Shown: positions 40,810 through 51,033 of the stretch, piece after piece
Layout of the letters: each line of letters opens with the position of its first letter
How positions within the stretch are numbered: the stretch's first letter is position 1
NCBI GenBank assembly: GCA_041879415.1
Contig: CP090851.1
Coordinates: 2,356,001 to 2,420,000, forward strand
DNA: 64,000 bases
Direction of reading: 5' to 3'
Source: Vibrio chagasii
GTDB taxonomy: Bacteria; Pseudomonadota; Gammaproteobacteria; Enterobacterales; Vibrionaceae
The notes under the pieces: generated by a model
Seen by the model: the letters and a program-made list of their open reading frames with translations, nothing else
Database searches by the model: none
What the model was told of the DNA's origin: nothing
Translations under genes and position numbers: made by a program

Positions 40810-41310
40810 CTATTTGCTTTCGTCTTTCTTACGGAAACCATCTAGGATGATCATCGCGGCACCAATACAAATACCCATATCGGCTAAGTTGAATGCTGGC
40901 CAGTGGTAAGTGCCCCAGTAGAAATCTAAGTAATCGACAACAAAGCCATGTACGACACGGTCAAATACATTACCGACTGCACCACCAATGATGATGGCAT
41001 AAGCGATGTTGTTCCACTTTTCTGTCGCTGGTAGCTTGCTCATCCAGTACGTCAGCATGCCCGTTACAGCAAAGGCAATACCGGTAAATAACCAACGCTG
41101 CCAACCACTTTGATCACTCAAAAAGCTGAATGCGGCGCCGTAGTTGTGAACGTACAAAAAGTTAAAGAACGGCAACACTTCAATACGGTTTGCCCAGCCA
41201 TAACCCATGTTGTCCATGACAAAGAGTTTGATGCCGATGTCTGCAAGAAAAACCAGCAGAGCTAACCATAACCAACGTACACCAGATTGTTTTAACGAAA
41301 CTTCACTCAT
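40810..41310 (-). CDS. lspA: Lipoprotein signal peptidase LspA (SPase II)
   Basis: A 166-residue inner-membrane aspartic peptidase that removes signal peptides from prolipoproteins after Lgt has acted. Four hydrophobic segments are visible (about 12-30, 72-90, 100-115, 138-158). Catalytic aspartates are Asp126 in GFVVDYLDF and Asp144 in FNLADMGI; the NYGAAFSF and GNVFDRV motifs are also conserved. Substrates encoded in this window include BamD and the DUF2799 lipoprotein. It follows ileS after a terminator-like hairpin, in the standard order ribF-ileS-lspA-fkpB-ispH. Confidence 0.96.
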   Translation of the reverse strand: MSEVSLKQSGVRWLWLALLVFLADIGIKLFVMDNMGYGWANRIEVLPFFNFLYVHNYGAAFSFLSDQSGWQRWLFTGIAFAVTGMLTYWMSKLPATEKWNNIAYAIIIGGAVGNVFDRVVHGFVVDYLDFYWGTYHWPAFNLADMGICIGAAMIILDGFRKKDESK

Positions 41311-41404
41311 TTCTATTCCTAGTATTTACGAAGCGATTCTTCATTCGCACACTCGCTTTGGGTCGCCATGAAGAATCAGCTTGGTTAAACACATTTCCTA
41401 TAAC

Positions 41405-41432
41405 TAAAAATAACCCCAGTTGATACTGGGGC
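41405..41432 (-). terminator. Hairpin after ileS
   Basis: CCCCAGT/ACTGGGG stem with a four-base loop, then TTATTTTTAG on the minus strand. Probably a partial terminator between ileS and lspA. Confidence 0.7.
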
Positions 41433-41470
41433 TATGATTTTTACAAAAAGTTCAGTCTTTCTCTGAGTCG

Positions 41471-44311
41471 TTATGCGAACTTACGCACTTCGCCTTCACC
41501 ATCAACGTTTGATACACAGCGGCCACAGATCTTCTCGTGTCCTTCAATTGTGCCTACGTCTGGTGTGTGGTGCCAACAACGGTCACACTTCTCAGCTTCT
41601 GTTGCTGCAACTTCAACGAATAGACCTTCAACGTCAGTCGCTTGAGCCGCATCAGACTTCTCGCTCAGTGGCTTAACAACCGCTGCAGAAGTGATAAGTA
41701 CGAAACGTAGCTCATCTTCTAGCTTGTTGATCTTAGCCGCTAGTGCGTCGTCAGCGTATAGAGTTACTTCAGCTTGCAGTGCACCACCGATTGTTTTCTC
41801 TTTACGAGCGTCTTCAAGAAGCTTGTTCACAGCGCCACGAACCGTTTGGATTTCAGCCCAGAATTCGTTGCTTAGCTCTTCGCCTTCAGCCAGACCGAAT
41901 AGGCCTTCGAACCATTCGCCAGTAAACACAAATTTGTCACGTTGACCAGGCATCTCGTTCCAGATTTCATCTGCAGTGAACGACATGATAGGTGCCATCC
42001 AACGAACTAGAGCTTCTACGATGTAGTAAAGCGCAGTCTGACAGCTACGTTGAGCATGGCTGCCCTGTTTTGCTGTGTACTGACGGTCTTTGATTACGTC
42101 TAGGTAGAAAGAACCCATTTCGATAGAACAGAACTGCATTAGACGCTGAGTTACACCGTGAGTGTTGTACTCACCGTATGCTTTCACGATCTCTTCTTGT
42201 GCAGCTTGTGCACGGCCAACAGCCCAGCGATCAAGTGCAACCATCTCTTCAGCAGGCACTAGGTCAGTTTCAGGGTTGAAACCGCTTAGGTTCGCTAGGA
42301 AGAAACGAGCAGTGTTACGAATACGACGGTAAGCATCAGCAGAACGCTTCAGGATTTCATCAGAAACCGCAACTTCACCAGTGTAGTCTGTAGAAGCAAC
42401 CCATAGACGTAGGATATCTGCGCCTAGTTTGTTAGTTACATCTTTAGGAGCAACAACGTTACCGATAGATTTAGACATCTTACGGCCGTTACCATCTACT
42501 ACGAAACCGTGCGTTAGCACTTGCTTGTATGGTGCTTCGTCTTTCATCGCGATAGATGAAATTAGAGAAGACTGGAACCAACCACGGTGTTGGTCAGAAC
42601 CTTCAAGGTAAAGATCTGCACTGTTGCCGTTGTATTCTTCGCGAGAATCAACAACAGAGAAGTGCGTAACACCTGAATCGAACCATACGTCTAGTGTATC
42701 TAACACTTTTTCGTACTTGTCTGCGTCTTCAGCGCCCATTAGGTCTGCTGCGTCTACATCCCACCAAGCTTGAATGCCTTTCTCTTCAACAAGCTTCGCT
42801 ACTTTTTCGATTAGCTCAGAGCTATCTGGGTGAAGTTCTGACGTTTCTTTATGAACGAACAGAGCAATTGGCACACCCCAAGTACGTTGACGAGAGATAC
42901 ACCACTCAGGGCGACCTTCGATCATACCTTCGATACGGCTTTGACCCCACTCAGGCATCCACTCAACATTCTTCGTTGACTCTAGTGCTTTTGCACGTAG
43001 GCCAGCTTGATCCATAGAGATGAACCACTGTGGTGTTGCACGGAAGATGATTGGAGTTTTATGTCTCCAACAGTGTGGGTAGCTGTGCTCGTAAGCGTGG
43101 TGATGCAGAAGTGCACCTTTCTCTTTTAGAACTTCTAAAACAGAGTCGTTCGCTTTGAATACGTGCTGACCAGCAAATAGCTCGGTATCTGGCAGGTAAA
43201 CGCCGTTAGAGCCTACTGGGTTAGCGATTTCTAGGTTGTATTTCTTACCAACCACGAAATCCTCTTGACCGTGACCAGGAGCCGTGTGAACCACACCAGT
43301 ACCTGAATCAGTCGTAACGTGATCACCTAAGATCGCAGGAACTGTGAAGTCGTAGAACGGGTGGTTGAACTGAGAAAGCTCAAGATCAGCACCAGTTGCA
43401 AAACCTAGGTTGTGGAAATGCTCGATACCTGCACGATCCATTACGTCTTTAGCTAGTTCAGAAGCAACAACGATACGTTGAGCTGGCTGGTCGCCATTCG
43501 CTTCAACTTGGATAAGCACGTATTCAAGATCATCACGTAGACATACTGCGCGGTTAGCCGGCAGAGTCCATGGTGTTGTTGTCCAGATAACGATAGAGAT
43601 TTCGCCTTGACCAGCGTGACCGTCAGCTAGAGAGAACTTCTCTAGAAGCGCCGCTTCGTCAGCTGCAGTAAATTTCACATCGATAGATGGAGATACTTTA
43701 TCTTTGTATTCAACTTCAGCTTCAGCCAGAGCAGAACCACAGTCAGTACACCAGTGAACTGGTTTGAAACCTTTCAGTAGGTGACCTTTGTCTGCGATTT
43801 TACCTAGAGAACGAATGATGTTCGCTTCTGTACCGAAATCCATAGTGCGGTAAGGTTTGTCCCACTCGCCCATGATACCAAGACGTTTGAAGCTCTCTTT
43901 TTGACCTTCAACTTGGCCCGCAGCGTACTTACGACACTCTTCGCGGAATTCAGCAGCCGAAATCTTCTGACCTGGCTTACCTTTCTTCTTCTCAACCATT
44001 AGTTCGATTGGAAGACCGTGACAGTCCCAACCAGGGATGTACGGTGCATCAAAACCAGAAAGGGTCTTAGATTTAATAATAATGTCTTTAAGAATCTTAT
44101 TCAGCGCGTGGCCAATGTGAATGTCGCCGTTCGCGTATGGAGGGCCATCATGCAGTACGAAAGATTTTTTACCTTTCTTTGCCTTACGGATTTCGCCGTA
44201 AAGATCTTCTTTGTACCAACGCTTAAGCATTTCTGGCTCACGATTTGCCAGATTGCCGCGCATTGGGAACCCTGTTTCTGGTAAGTTCAGGGTATCTTTA
44301 TAATCACTCAT
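41471..44311 (-). CDS. ileS: Isoleucyl-tRNA synthetase
   Basis: A 946-residue class-I aminoacyl-tRNA synthetase. The HIGH motif is in [14 protein letters not shown] near residue 65 and the KMSKS motif in [11 protein letters not shown] near 607. The editing (CP1) domain lies between them, with [16 protein letters not shown]-terminal zinc finger has CDRCWHH and CGRC. It charges tRNA-Ile and edits valine. It lies 63 bp after ribF, the conserved order. Confidence 0.98.
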   Translation of the reverse strand: MSDYKDTLNLPETGFPMRGNLANREPEMLKRWYKEDLYGEIRKAKKGKKSFVLHDGPPYANGDIHIGHALNKILKDIIIKSKTLSGFDAPYIPGWDCHGLPIELMVEKKKGKPGQKISAAEFREECRKYAAGQVEGQKESFKRLGIMGEWDKPYRTMDFGTEANIIRSLGKIADKGHLLKGFKPVHWCTDCGSALAEAEVEYKDKVSPSIDVKFTAADEAALLEKFSLADGHAGQGEISIVIWTTTPWTLPANRAVCLRDDLEYVLIQVEANGDQPAQRIVVASELAKDVMDRAGIEHFHNLGFATGADLELSQFNHPFYDFTVPAILGDHVTTDSGTGVVHTAPGHGQEDFVVGKKYNLEIANPVGSNGVYLPDTELFAGQHVFKANDSVLEVLKEKGALLHHHAYEHSYPHCWRHKTPIIFRATPQWFISMDQAGLRAKALESTKNVEWMPEWGQSRIEGMIEGRPEWCISRQRTWGVPIALFVHKETSELHPDSSELIEKVAKLVEEKGIQAWWDVDAADLMGAEDADKYEKVLDTLDVWFDSGVTHFSVVDSREEYNGNSADLYLEGSDQHRGWFQSSLISSIAMKDEAPYKQVLTHGFVVDGNGRKMSKSIGNVVAPKDVTNKLGADILRLWVASTDYTGEVAVSDEILKRSADAYRRIRNTARFFLANLSGFNPETDLVPAEEMVALDRWAVGRAQAAQEEIVKAYGEYNTHGVTQRLMQFCSIEMGSFYLDVIKDRQYTAKQGSHAQRSCQTALYYIVEALVRWMAPIMSFTADEIWNEMPGQRDKFVFTGEWFEGLFGLAEGEELSNEFWAEIQTVRGAVNKLLEDARKEKTIGGALQAEVTLYADDALAAKINKLEDELRFVLITSAAVVKPLSEKSDAAQATDVEGLFVEVAATEAEKCDRCWHHTPDVGTIEGHEKICGRCVSNVDGEGEVRKFA

Positions 44312-44374
44312 CGATTCTTAATTCCGTTATATTGGGCGAAGTTAGACATTATGTTAATCGGTGGAATCATCCGA

Positions 44375-45310
44375 TTAATTCTTTAGCTGAAGCAGCCACA
44401 CCCTTGCGGCTTCAGCATCCAATTCTATTTGATTCTTTAATGCGTCGAACGATTCAAATTTTATCTCGTCGCGCAGTTTGTGCAAAAGTCGTACTTCTAA
44501 CTGTTTACCATACAAATTGGCTTTAAAGTCAAAAAAGTGCACTTCTAATTGCTGCCTTACCCCATTCACCGTTGGTCGTTGTCCAATATTAGCAACGCCA
44601 CCGACAGGAACCCCATCGATATCCAATGCCTCAACAACGTATACTCCCGACACAGGAGAGACACAACGCTTTAATGGAATGTTGGCGGTAGGGAAACCTA
44701 TGGTTCTCCCCAGTTTTCGACCATGGGACACACGACCACTAATGCTGTAATCACGTCCTAACATGGTAGCACTTGCAGCCAAATCATCGACCGCTAATGC
44801 ATTTCGTATCTCAGTACTGCTGACACGTAATTGATTTAAGCAATAGCTTTGGGTGCTTACCACCTCAAAACCGTACCTCTCGCCCGCTTCTTTGAGCATA
44901 GCGAAATTGCCAGTGCGGCCTTTGCCAAAACAAAAGTCATCACCAACCACCAAAAACTTAACGCCAAGCTTATCAACCAGAAGATCTTTAATGAATGCTT
45001 CCGCAGATAAACTTGCAAAGTACTGATTAAAATTGACACACAATAAACGACTGATATCTAGCTTGCTCAGTTGTACGTACTTATCACGTAAGCGAGTTAA
45101 ACGTGCTGGCGCTCTATCTCGGGCAAACAGCTCCATAGGCTGCGGTTCAAACGTCATAACAACAGAAGGTAACCCTAATGCTGCCGCTTGTTCAGAAACC
45201 TGGCTAAGAACCTCTTGATGTCCTAAATGAACACCATCGAAGTTACCTATGGTCAATACACAGCCGTGATGCTGCGCTTTAATATTGTGTATACCTCGGA
45301 TCAGTTCCAT
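44375..45310 (-). CDS. ribF: Bifunctional riboflavin kinase / FAD synthetase RibF
   Basis: A 311-residue enzyme converting riboflavin to FMN and then FAD. The N-terminal nucleotidyltransferase domain (about 1-185) shows LTIGNFDGVHLGHQEVL and VVGDDFCFGKGRTGN; the C-terminal riboflavin kinase domain (about 185-308) has GRTIGFPTANI, GVYVV and PTVNG. There is no FMN riboswitch upstream. It lies 70 bp after murJ and 63 bp before ileS. Confidence 0.97.
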   Translation of the reverse strand: MELIRGIHNIKAQHHGCVLTIGNFDGVHLGHQEVLSQVSEQAAALGLPSVVMTFEPQPMELFARDRAPARLTRLRDKYVQLSKLDISRLLCVNFNQYFASLSAEAFIKDLLVDKLGVKFLVVGDDFCFGKGRTGNFAMLKEAGERYGFEVVSTQSYCLNQLRVSSTEIRNALAVDDLAASATMLGRDYSISGRVSHGRKLGRTIGFPTANIPLKRCVSPVSGVYVVEALDIDGVPVGGVANIGQRPTVNGVRQQLEVHFFDFKANLYGKQLEVRLLHKLRDEIKFESFDALKNQIELDAEAARVWLLQLKN

Positions 45311-45380
45311 TATGATCAGCTAAAACCTGTTATTTGCATCATTCATTGTGTGAAACCGACGGATTATATACTAATCAGTA

Positions 45381-46943
45381 TTAATCTGTCGCTGCTTTTA
45401 AATGTTTTACTCGGATACCTAAAACCAGTACCGAAACAATATAAACAAAGCCACCAAGACCAATCAAGCCTGTTAGCATCAGCGCTCTCTGACTAAAGCT
45501 CCACTCAAGCCACTGTTGCATATTATCCAACTGCCACAAAATAGCCGCGACCATCACACCGCCTGAGACAACAAGCTTCGCACAGAACAGTAAAGTGGTC
45601 TTTGTCAGCTTATAGACACCAGCAAGGTGTAAACCACGATATAACAAGGCCATATTCACAAAGGCTGACAGAGCGGTTGCAATCGCCAAGCCTATATAGC
45701 CATAGAAATAAGCAAAGATAGCGTTAAATACCATGTTCGTGACCATCGCGATAATGCCGTACTTCACTGGCGTTTTCGTGTCTTGACGAGAGTAATAGCC
45801 CGGAGCCAATACTTTAATCAGCATGAAGTTAAGCAAACCAGAGGCGTACGCTACTAGAGACATCGATGCCTGTTGCACGTCGTGTGGAGAGAACTCACCA
45901 CGCATGAATAACACCATCAGCATTGGTTTCGCTAAAACAATAAGGCCCAACATGGCAGGAATGCCAAGCAGTAGTACCATACGCACGCCCCAATCCATAG
46001 TATGCGCAAACCCTTCCCCTTGAGCATCAACGTGCTTACGAGATAACGCAGGAAGTATCACAGTCGCAATTGCAATACCGAATAGACCCAGTGGGAACTC
46101 AAGCAATCGATCTGAGTAGTACAACCAACTAATAGAGCCTGTCGCTAGGAAACTGGCAATGAAGGTATCAAACAGTAGATTGATTTGGCTGACTGAAACA
46201 CCAAACAGAGCAGGAATCATTAATGTGCGAATCTTAACAACGCCCGGATCTCTCCAGCCCCACTTCGGCTTAACCAACACGCCCGCTTTAATAAGGAAAG
46301 GCATTTGGAAAAGGAATTGAACTAAGCCACCTAAGAACACACCAATCGCCAAGCCGATTTCTGGCTGTTCTAAATTCGGAGAAATAAACCACGCAGCGCC
46401 GATGATCATGACATTCAAAAACACAGGGGTAAAAGAGGAGACCGCAAACTTACCCAGTGTATTGAGAATGGCACCAGATAACGCGACAAAGGTGATGAAC
46501 CATAAATAAGGGAAGGTAATCTTGAGCATAAAGCTCGCTAGCTCAAACTTAGGAGCCGCTGGGCCATCATTAAGCCAGTCGATAAACCAACCCGCACCAA
46601 ACAGCGCAGTAATCGCTCCTGAACCCAGCACACCGATAATGGTAACAATAGAGACTAACACCCCGAGCGTACCCGACACCTTAGCGATTAAGTCTCGAGT
46701 TTTCTCTTTATCACCAGCCGCGTGATATTCCGTTAATACTGGGACAAACGCTTGAGAAAACGCACCTTCTGCAAACAGTCGACGTAAGAAGTTCGGGATT
46801 TTATTAGCGAAGAAAAATACGTCGGCACTCGCTCCTGCTCCCATCAAATTTGCTACTACTACATCACGTACTAGCCCCAATACACGGGAAACAAAAGTCA
46901 TTGCACTGACAATCAGGCCTGACTTTAATAGTCGTTTACTCAC
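45381..46943 (-). CDS. murJ: Lipid II flippase MurJ (MviN)
   Basis: A 520-residue inner-membrane MOP-superfamily transporter with about 14 membrane segments. It flips lipid II to the periplasmic face for peptidoglycan synthesis. Marks: SRVLGLVRDVVVANLMG, NKIPNFLRRLFAEGAFSQAF and the LEFPLGLFGIAIATVILP segment. The GTG at 46943 is preferred since AGAGG lies five bases upstream and the product starts MSKRLLKSG like other MurJ proteins; a GTG at 46958 is in frame but lacks a ribosome site. It is divergent from rpsT. Confidence 0.95.
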   Translation of the reverse strand: MSKRLLKSGLIVSAMTFVSRVLGLVRDVVVANLMGAGASADVFFFANKIPNFLRRLFAEGAFSQAFVPVLTEYHAAGDKEKTRDLIAKVSGTLGVLVSIVTIIGVLGSGAITALFGAGWFIDWLNDGPAAPKFELASFMLKITFPYLWFITFVALSGAILNTLGKFAVSSFTPVFLNVMIIGAAWFISPNLEQPEIGLAIGVFLGGLVQFLFQMPFLIKAGVLVKPKWGWRDPGVVKIRTLMIPALFGVSVSQINLLFDTFIASFLATGSISWLYYSDRLLEFPLGLFGIAIATVILPALSRKHVDAQGEGFAHTMDWGVRMVLLLGIPAMLGLIVLAKPMLMVLFMRGEFSPHDVQQASMSLVAYASGLLNFMLIKVLAPGYYSRQDTKTPVKYGIIAMVTNMVFNAIFAYFYGYIGLAIATALSAFVNMALLYRGLHLAGVYKLTKTTLLFCAKLVVSGGVMVAAILWQLDNMQQWLEWSFSQRALMLTGLIGLGGFVYIVSVLVLGIRVKHLKAATD

Positions 46944-47118
46944 AGAAACCTCTGACACTGGTTGATTACTTTCAAGGGAGGATAAATACTATCCTGTCCT
47001 AAGAAGCATATTTATTAGCATTGGTCTAAAAATGCTGTTAGAATCCCCGCCATCTTAACCGCGATGACCTTTCCATTCCAAAGTTTGTTTGGCTACGATT
47101 GGTTTTTGCACAAATCAT

Positions 47119-47147
47119 TTGACAATTAAGCGCTAATGAGGGATAGT
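47119..47147 (+). promoter_or_regulatory. rpsT promoter
   Basis: TTGACA (47119-47124), 17-bp spacer, GATAGT (47142-47147), about 50 bp before the rpsT start. Confidence 0.7.
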
Positions 47148-47194
47148 CCTCGCCCTTAAATTGTCACCGAACTAAGTTTTTGGGAGTTAGACCC

Positions 47195-47455
47195 TTGGCA
47201 AACAGTAAATCTGCTAAGAAGCGCGCTATCCAAGCTGAGAAACGTCGCCAGCACAACGCTAGCCGTCGTTCTATGATGCGCACTTACATGAAAAAGACTA
47301 TCGCAGCTATCGCAGCTGGTGATAAAGAAGCTGCAACTGCTGCTCTTGTAGAAGTTACACCACTTCTTGACCGTATGGCGACTAAAGGCCTTATTCATAA
47401 GAATAAAGCTGCACGTCATAAGTCTCGTTTCGCTGCTGCAATCAAAGCTCTTTAA
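47195..47455 (+). CDS. rpsT: 30S ribosomal protein S20
   Basis: An 86-residue basic protein (E. coli S20 has 87) beginning [20 protein letters not shown], all conserved. The start codon is TTG at 47195 with GGGAG eight bases upstream; the ATG upstream at 47180 overlaps that ribosome site and would add MGVRP, absent from the family. E. coli rpsT also starts with UUG, which is linked to its autogenous control (known). S20 is a primary 16S-binding protein of the 30S body. A strong terminator follows. Confidence 0.97.
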   Translation: MANSKSAKKRAIQAEKRRQHNASRRSMMRTYMKKTIAAIAAGDKEAATAALVEVTPLLDRMATKGLIHKNKAARHKSRFAAAIKAL

Positions 47456-47481
47456 TAGAAATTTGATTACAACGCAAAACG

Positions 47482-47511
47482 AAAAAAACCGGCTTAGGCC
47501 GGTTTTTTTAT
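47482..47511 (+). terminator. Terminator after rpsT
   Basis: AAAAAAACCGGC/GCCGGTTTTTTT-type stem-loop with T-run. Confidence 0.93.
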
Positions 47512-47762
47512 ATCTGAATTTTGAGTAACACAATTAAACGACTGACCGACAGTAGTTAAAAATAACGAACAGACTCAGATATAGACAGGGAATAACACAG
47601 GTAAGAGTTAAATAGATAGGTTGTGACTAAATAGGTAGAGAGTGGGTAAGTAGCTAAAATAGATAGTGAATAGACAACTTTTAACGTTCGACGAGAAATA
47701 CTGACACTTCCTTGTGTCGACCTTATTCCTGATAAGAAACCACTTTTCTTACCAACAATAAA
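47512..47762. other. AT-rich gap between rpsT and hlyU
   Basis: No gene or clear promoter. The part 47577-47690 is low-complexity, with recurrent ATAGATAG/AATAGGTAG/AATAGATAG stretches. hlyU converges on it, but I see no clear terminator for hlyU. Confidence 0.4.
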
Positions 47763-48056
47763 CTACTTGCAATATAGACCATGCAGTAGGTTAATCATTG
47801 CTTTTACTTCTTCACTGCTCAATGTGTAATACACGGTTTGAGCTTCTTTGCGAGTATCGACCAAACCATCTCTTCTCAACCAAGCAAGATGTTGAGATAA
47901 AGCCGATTGACTCAGTTCCAACTTGCCACACAACTCCCCAACCGACAGCTCAGTACCATGTAAAAGGCACAAAATCTGTAAGCGACGTTCGTTGGCCATG
48001 GCTTTGAGTAGAATCACAGCTTGTGCTGAGTTCTTCTCCATCTCTTTTAAGTTCAT
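47763..48056 (-). CDS. hlyU: ArsR-family virulence regulator HlyU
   Basis: A 97-residue winged-helix regulator. It matches V. cholerae HlyU closely (MANERRLQILC, SVGELCGKLELSQSALSQHLAW, RKEAQTVYYTLSSEEVKAMI). The helix-turn-helix is LELSQSALSQHLAWLRRDGL. HlyU lacks the metal-binding cysteine set of ArsR proper; it acts as an antisilencer of H-NS at RTX and haemolysin promoters in other vibrios (known). No such toxin gene is in this window, so targets lie elsewhere. The neighbours nhaR and rpsT are the usual ones in Vibrio. Confidence 0.93.
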   Translation of the reverse strand: MNLKEMEKNSAQAVILLKAMANERRLQILCLLHGTELSVGELCGKLELSQSALSQHLAWLRRDGLVDTRKEAQTVYYTLSSEEVKAMINLLHGLYCK

Positions 48057-48156
48057 AGTTTGGCTCCCTACAACCTTTACGCCAACTACGGGCTATCAGT
48101 ATTTCCGGCATATTGCGGAGTTATGATAATCGATATCAATTCATTAACAAACTACC

Positions 48157-49047
48157 TCATTCGAACAATTTGCTAAAATCTGCGTCACATACATTTTTTA
48201 CGGCTGGATGTTGGATCATCCTCTCAGCAAAAATGACATAGTACTCTTCTTTTAACTCTTCAATACCGCCTAATAATTGCAAGGAAGTGTCTTGCTCCAC
48301 TTCAGACATGTACAAGGTTGGTGCTAAGAAAATAGCATCATGGTGGTAACGAGCGAACGCTTTCATCAATGCTGCGTCATCAAACTCGCCCAAAATATCC
48401 GGTTTTAGACCCTGTCTATCAAACCATTGCAGTATCTTGCGTCCCATTGAGGTTCGACTTCCCGGGATCAACAGCTTTCTTTGCTCTAATACGGCAGGGA
48501 AATTAACCCCTTTCACTTCACCAGAACTGAAAAAGCTCATACCACTCTCCCCCAACTTCTTGCTGAATAAACCTGGGCTTTGGCTAGAGTCCACCGGGCA
48601 GTCAGACAAGATCATATCGAGCTTATGTTGAGAGAGCTGTTCAAGCAGCATTTCGTGAGTCGATTCAAAACAGCGAAGGTGGATACTGTTATCTTCTGGA
48701 ATCGTCGACATCAAGATCTTACTAACCAGTCGTTTCGAAAGAGCGTCTGCCACACCGACATCAAACAGGATATTTGAGTGCTGACTATAGTTCACGATAT
48801 CCAGCATTTCGTAGCTTAGACCAAACATACGATCCGCGTATTTGAAAACCAGCTGTCCAAGCTCTGTTGGTTCAACACTGCGACCATTGCGCTTGGTCAG
48901 CTTACCGTCCATTCGCTCTTCTAATGCTTTTATCTGGCCAGTGACCGTTTGAGGTGTGAGAAATAGAGCTTCTGCTGCTTTGGTAACAGAGCCTTGCTTG
49001 CAGACCATCCAGAAGTAATAAAGATGGTTATAGTTGAGGTGCGACAT
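48157..49047 (-). CDS. nhaR: LysR-family regulator NhaR
   Basis: A 296-residue LysR-type regulator. The N-terminal helix-turn-helix has [20 protein letters not shown]; the effector domain has [19 protein letters not shown] and [20 protein letters not shown], nearly identical to E. coli NhaR. NhaR activates the nhaA Na+/H+ antiporter gene in response to sodium in E. coli; here nhaA is not adjacent. The ATG at 49047 gives the family start [13 protein letters not shown]; the open frame extends 30 codons upstream without conserved sequence. It is divergent from the sodium/phosphate transporter nptA. Confidence 0.93.
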   Translation of the reverse strand: MSHLNYNHLYYFWMVCKQGSVTKAAEALFLTPQTVTGQIKALEERMDGKLTKRNGRSVEPTELGQLVFKYADRMFGLSYEMLDIVNYSQHSNILFDVGVADALSKRLVSKILMSTIPEDNSIHLRCFESTHEMLLEQLSQHKLDMILSDCPVDSSQSPGLFSKKLGESGMSFFSSGEVKGVNFPAVLEQRKLLIPGSRTSMGRKILQWFDRQGLKPDILGEFDDAALMKAFARYHHDAIFLAPTLYMSEVEQDTSLQLLGGIEELKEEYYVIFAERMIQHPAVKNVCDADFSKLFE

Positions 49048-49436
49048 AGGTGTGCCGTAATAAAAGAGTCGGTTCCTTTTTATATCAAATATGACACCTC
49101 CGCTCAACAAACTCGGAAAAACCAACCGTAAAACCATTTAACTGGTAATTTTTTCGAAGTGTTTGATTTCATAATGTAATATTAACGCCAAGTTTCTCAA
49201 TTTTTTTCTAACTTTTAAGATCTATATCACCCATCAAAAACCGCAATAAAATCATTTATAAACAACCACTTAAAATAACCACATTTACTGTCAGAATATT
49301 TAAACAGTAAATCATCACAAAAAAGTCCCGCCTCAACCAAAATGTAATATTACTGAAATATTTCCCCTCTAACATCACGCTCAGATTAAACAAACAGACC
49401 AAACACAGACTTAAACGGTCCTATGGAGAAAACATT
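49048..49436. promoter_or_regulatory. Regulatory gap between nhaR and nptA
   Basis: AT-rich, no gene. The 12-mer AATGTAATATTA occurs twice in the same orientation (49173 and 49341). An inverted repeat TTTACTGT / ACAGTAAA lies at 49284-49311. No clear Pho box could be recognised. Confidence 0.45.
49284..49311. repeat. Inverted repeat upstream of nptA
   Basis: TTTACTGT (49284-49291) and ACAGTAAA (49304-49311), perfect 8-bp arms 12 bases apart; a candidate operator for an unknown regulator. Confidence 0.5.
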
Positions 49437-50582
49437 ATGAACCAAGCTACTACTGCAGCAGCGCCGATTTCGAGCACAACTCGTTGGCTACGCTGGGCTA
49501 ACTTGGCATTCATGCTTTACCTACTATTACTTTCAGTTTCAATGGTTGGTACAGGCTTCAAATGGGCAACAGGCGAACAAGCAAAAGTTCTTTTTGAATT
49601 TGCTTCACACCCAGTTGCAGGCTTAATGATTGGTTTAGTTGCAACCGCACTTATTCAATCATCAAGTACAGTTACTTCAATTATCGTTGGCCTTGTGGCA
49701 GGTGGTTTACCTGTTGAGCTAGCAATCCCTATGATCATGGGTGCAAACATTGGTACTACGGTAACCAATACGCTAGTTAGCCTTGGTCACGTTCGTTGTA
49801 AAGAAGAGTTCAAACGCGCATTCGCAAGTGCGACGATTCACGACTTCTTCAACCTATTGGCTGTAGCTATTTTCCTACCGCTAGAGATGGCGTTTGGTAT
49901 TCTAGAGAAGATTTCTCACTGGTTGGTATCTCCGATGCTAGCAACAGGTGATATGAGCATGAAGGGTCTTAACTTCATCAAGCCAATCACTAAACCAGTA
50001 GTAAGCGCAATTAAAGAGCCTCTATCAACATTTGGCGACACGATTGGCGGCATCATGCTTATCGCTCTAGGTATCGCAACTATCTTCGTAGCTATCACTG
50101 TTATGGGTAAGCTGATGAAGAGCCTAATGGTTGGTCGTGCTCGTGAGATTCTTAAGAACGCAATTGGTCGTGGTCCAATCCACGGTATCGCTTCTGGCTC
50201 TATCGTTACTATCCTTGTTCAGTCTTCTTCAACGACAACAAGCTTGATGGTTCCACTAGTAGGCTCAGGTGTTCTTAAAGTACGTGATGTTTACCCATTC
50301 ACTCTAGGCGCAAACATCGGTACATGTATTACCGCTCTGCTTGCAGCGACAGCAGTATCTGGTGAGTTCGCAGTATTCGCACTTCAGATTGCTCTAGTAC
50401 ACTTGGTGTTCAACATCATGGCAACGGTATTCATCTTCGGTATCCCGTTCCTACGTGAGCTACCAGTTAAAGCGGCAGACATGATTTCAGACATGGCTGT
50501 GAAGAACAAAGCTGTTGTTGCCGGTTACCTTGTTGCGGTATTCCTTGTACTGCCAGGCACAATCTTGTCTCTGACTGCTTAA
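49437..50582 (+). CDS. nptA: Sodium/phosphate cotransporter NptA
   Basis: A 381-residue membrane protein of the Na/Pi cotransporter (PF02690, NptA) family, about nine hydrophobic segments. The inverted internal repeat is visible: ALIQSSSTVTSIIVG near residue 74 and ILVQSSSTTTSLMVP near 262, each followed by a GANIGT motif. These QSSS motifs bind sodium and phosphate. V. cholerae NptA, of the same size and next to nhaR, imports phosphate with sodium (known). GGAGAA precedes the ATG. Confidence 0.93.
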   Translation: MNQATTAAAPISSTTRWLRWANLAFMLYLLLLSVSMVGTGFKWATGEQAKVLFEFASHPVAGLMIGLVATALIQSSSTVTSIIVGLVAGGLPVELAIPMIMGANIGTTVTNTLVSLGHVRCKEEFKRAFASATIHDFFNLLAVAIFLPLEMAFGILEKISHWLVSPMLATGDMSMKGLNFIKPITKPVVSAIKEPLSTFGDTIGGIMLIALGIATIFVAITVMGKLMKSLMVGRAREILKNAIGRGPIHGIASGSIVTILVQSSSTTTSLMVPLVGSGVLKVRDVYPFTLGANIGTCITALLAATAVSGEFAVFALQIALVHLVFNIMATVFIFGIPFLRELPVKAADMISDMAVKNKAVVAGYLVAVFLVLPGTILSLTA

Positions 50583-50608
50583 TAGAAAAATACACATCGC
50601 TTATAGCA

Positions 50609-50644
50609 AAGCCCGCAACCTAGGTTGCGGGCTTTTTCTTTTTT
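50609..50644 (+). terminator. Terminator after nptA
   Basis: AGCCCGCAACCT/AGGTTGCGGGCT, a perfect palindrome followed by a T-run. Confidence 0.9.
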
Positions 50645-51033
50645 AAGAGCAGATGCGGGGAACAAAAAAGATGCGGGATTCGAGTAAACGAGTAACGAAG
50701 AGCTAAAAGTAGATACGAGATTCGTGTAAACGAGTAACGAAAAACATGAACTGTGATAGTCGTACTTGGTATATCGCCGACTCAAACCTAGGTATATTTT
50801 TCGTATCCCTAATCTCATTTACTCGTTTCTACTCTTAGCTCTTCGCATCTCGAATCCCGTTTACTCGCATCTAAAAAGTCCGCCATTCCCTACAGCGAGG
50901 AACGAGCGGGATAGGGAATTTACGCAGAGCATAACACCCAGAGATTCCCTACTCCTTTCTTCATCAGTCTAGGGAATGACGGGCGCTTTTGCTCTTCGTA
51001 TCCCGCACCTCGTTTACTCGCATCTAAAAAAGC
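50645..51033. repeat. Repeat-rich intergenic block
   Basis: Units of the type GATTCGAGTAAACGAGTAACGA occur directly at 50677 and 50719 (42 bp apart). Reverse-complement copies with TTTACTCG and CGAATCCCGTTTACTCG lie at about 50816, 50851 and 51010. Between these is a second element, 50884-50978, in which ATTCCCTA and TAGGGAAT alternate four times (50884, 50912, 50944, 50970), able to fold into a double hairpin with inverted ends. This has the look of a non-coding miniature repeat family. No gene is supported here. Confidence 0.75.

Noticed and set aside
44312..45310. FMN riboswitch at ribF
   Set aside because: The short gaps around ribF hold no RFN-type conserved elements.
48120..48145. GATAATCGATATCAATTC resembling a Fur box near hlyU
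   Set aside because: Only about half the consensus positions match, and the hlyU/nhaR context gives no support.
49265..49272. ACCACTTA motif upstream of nptA, like the BtsR units
   Set aside because: Single copy; no partner 20-21 bp away on either side, unlike the array at 34510-34702.
50645..51033. CRISPR array in the repeat block
   Set aside because: Repeats are few, imperfect, in both orientations and with irregular gaps; no cas gene nearby.
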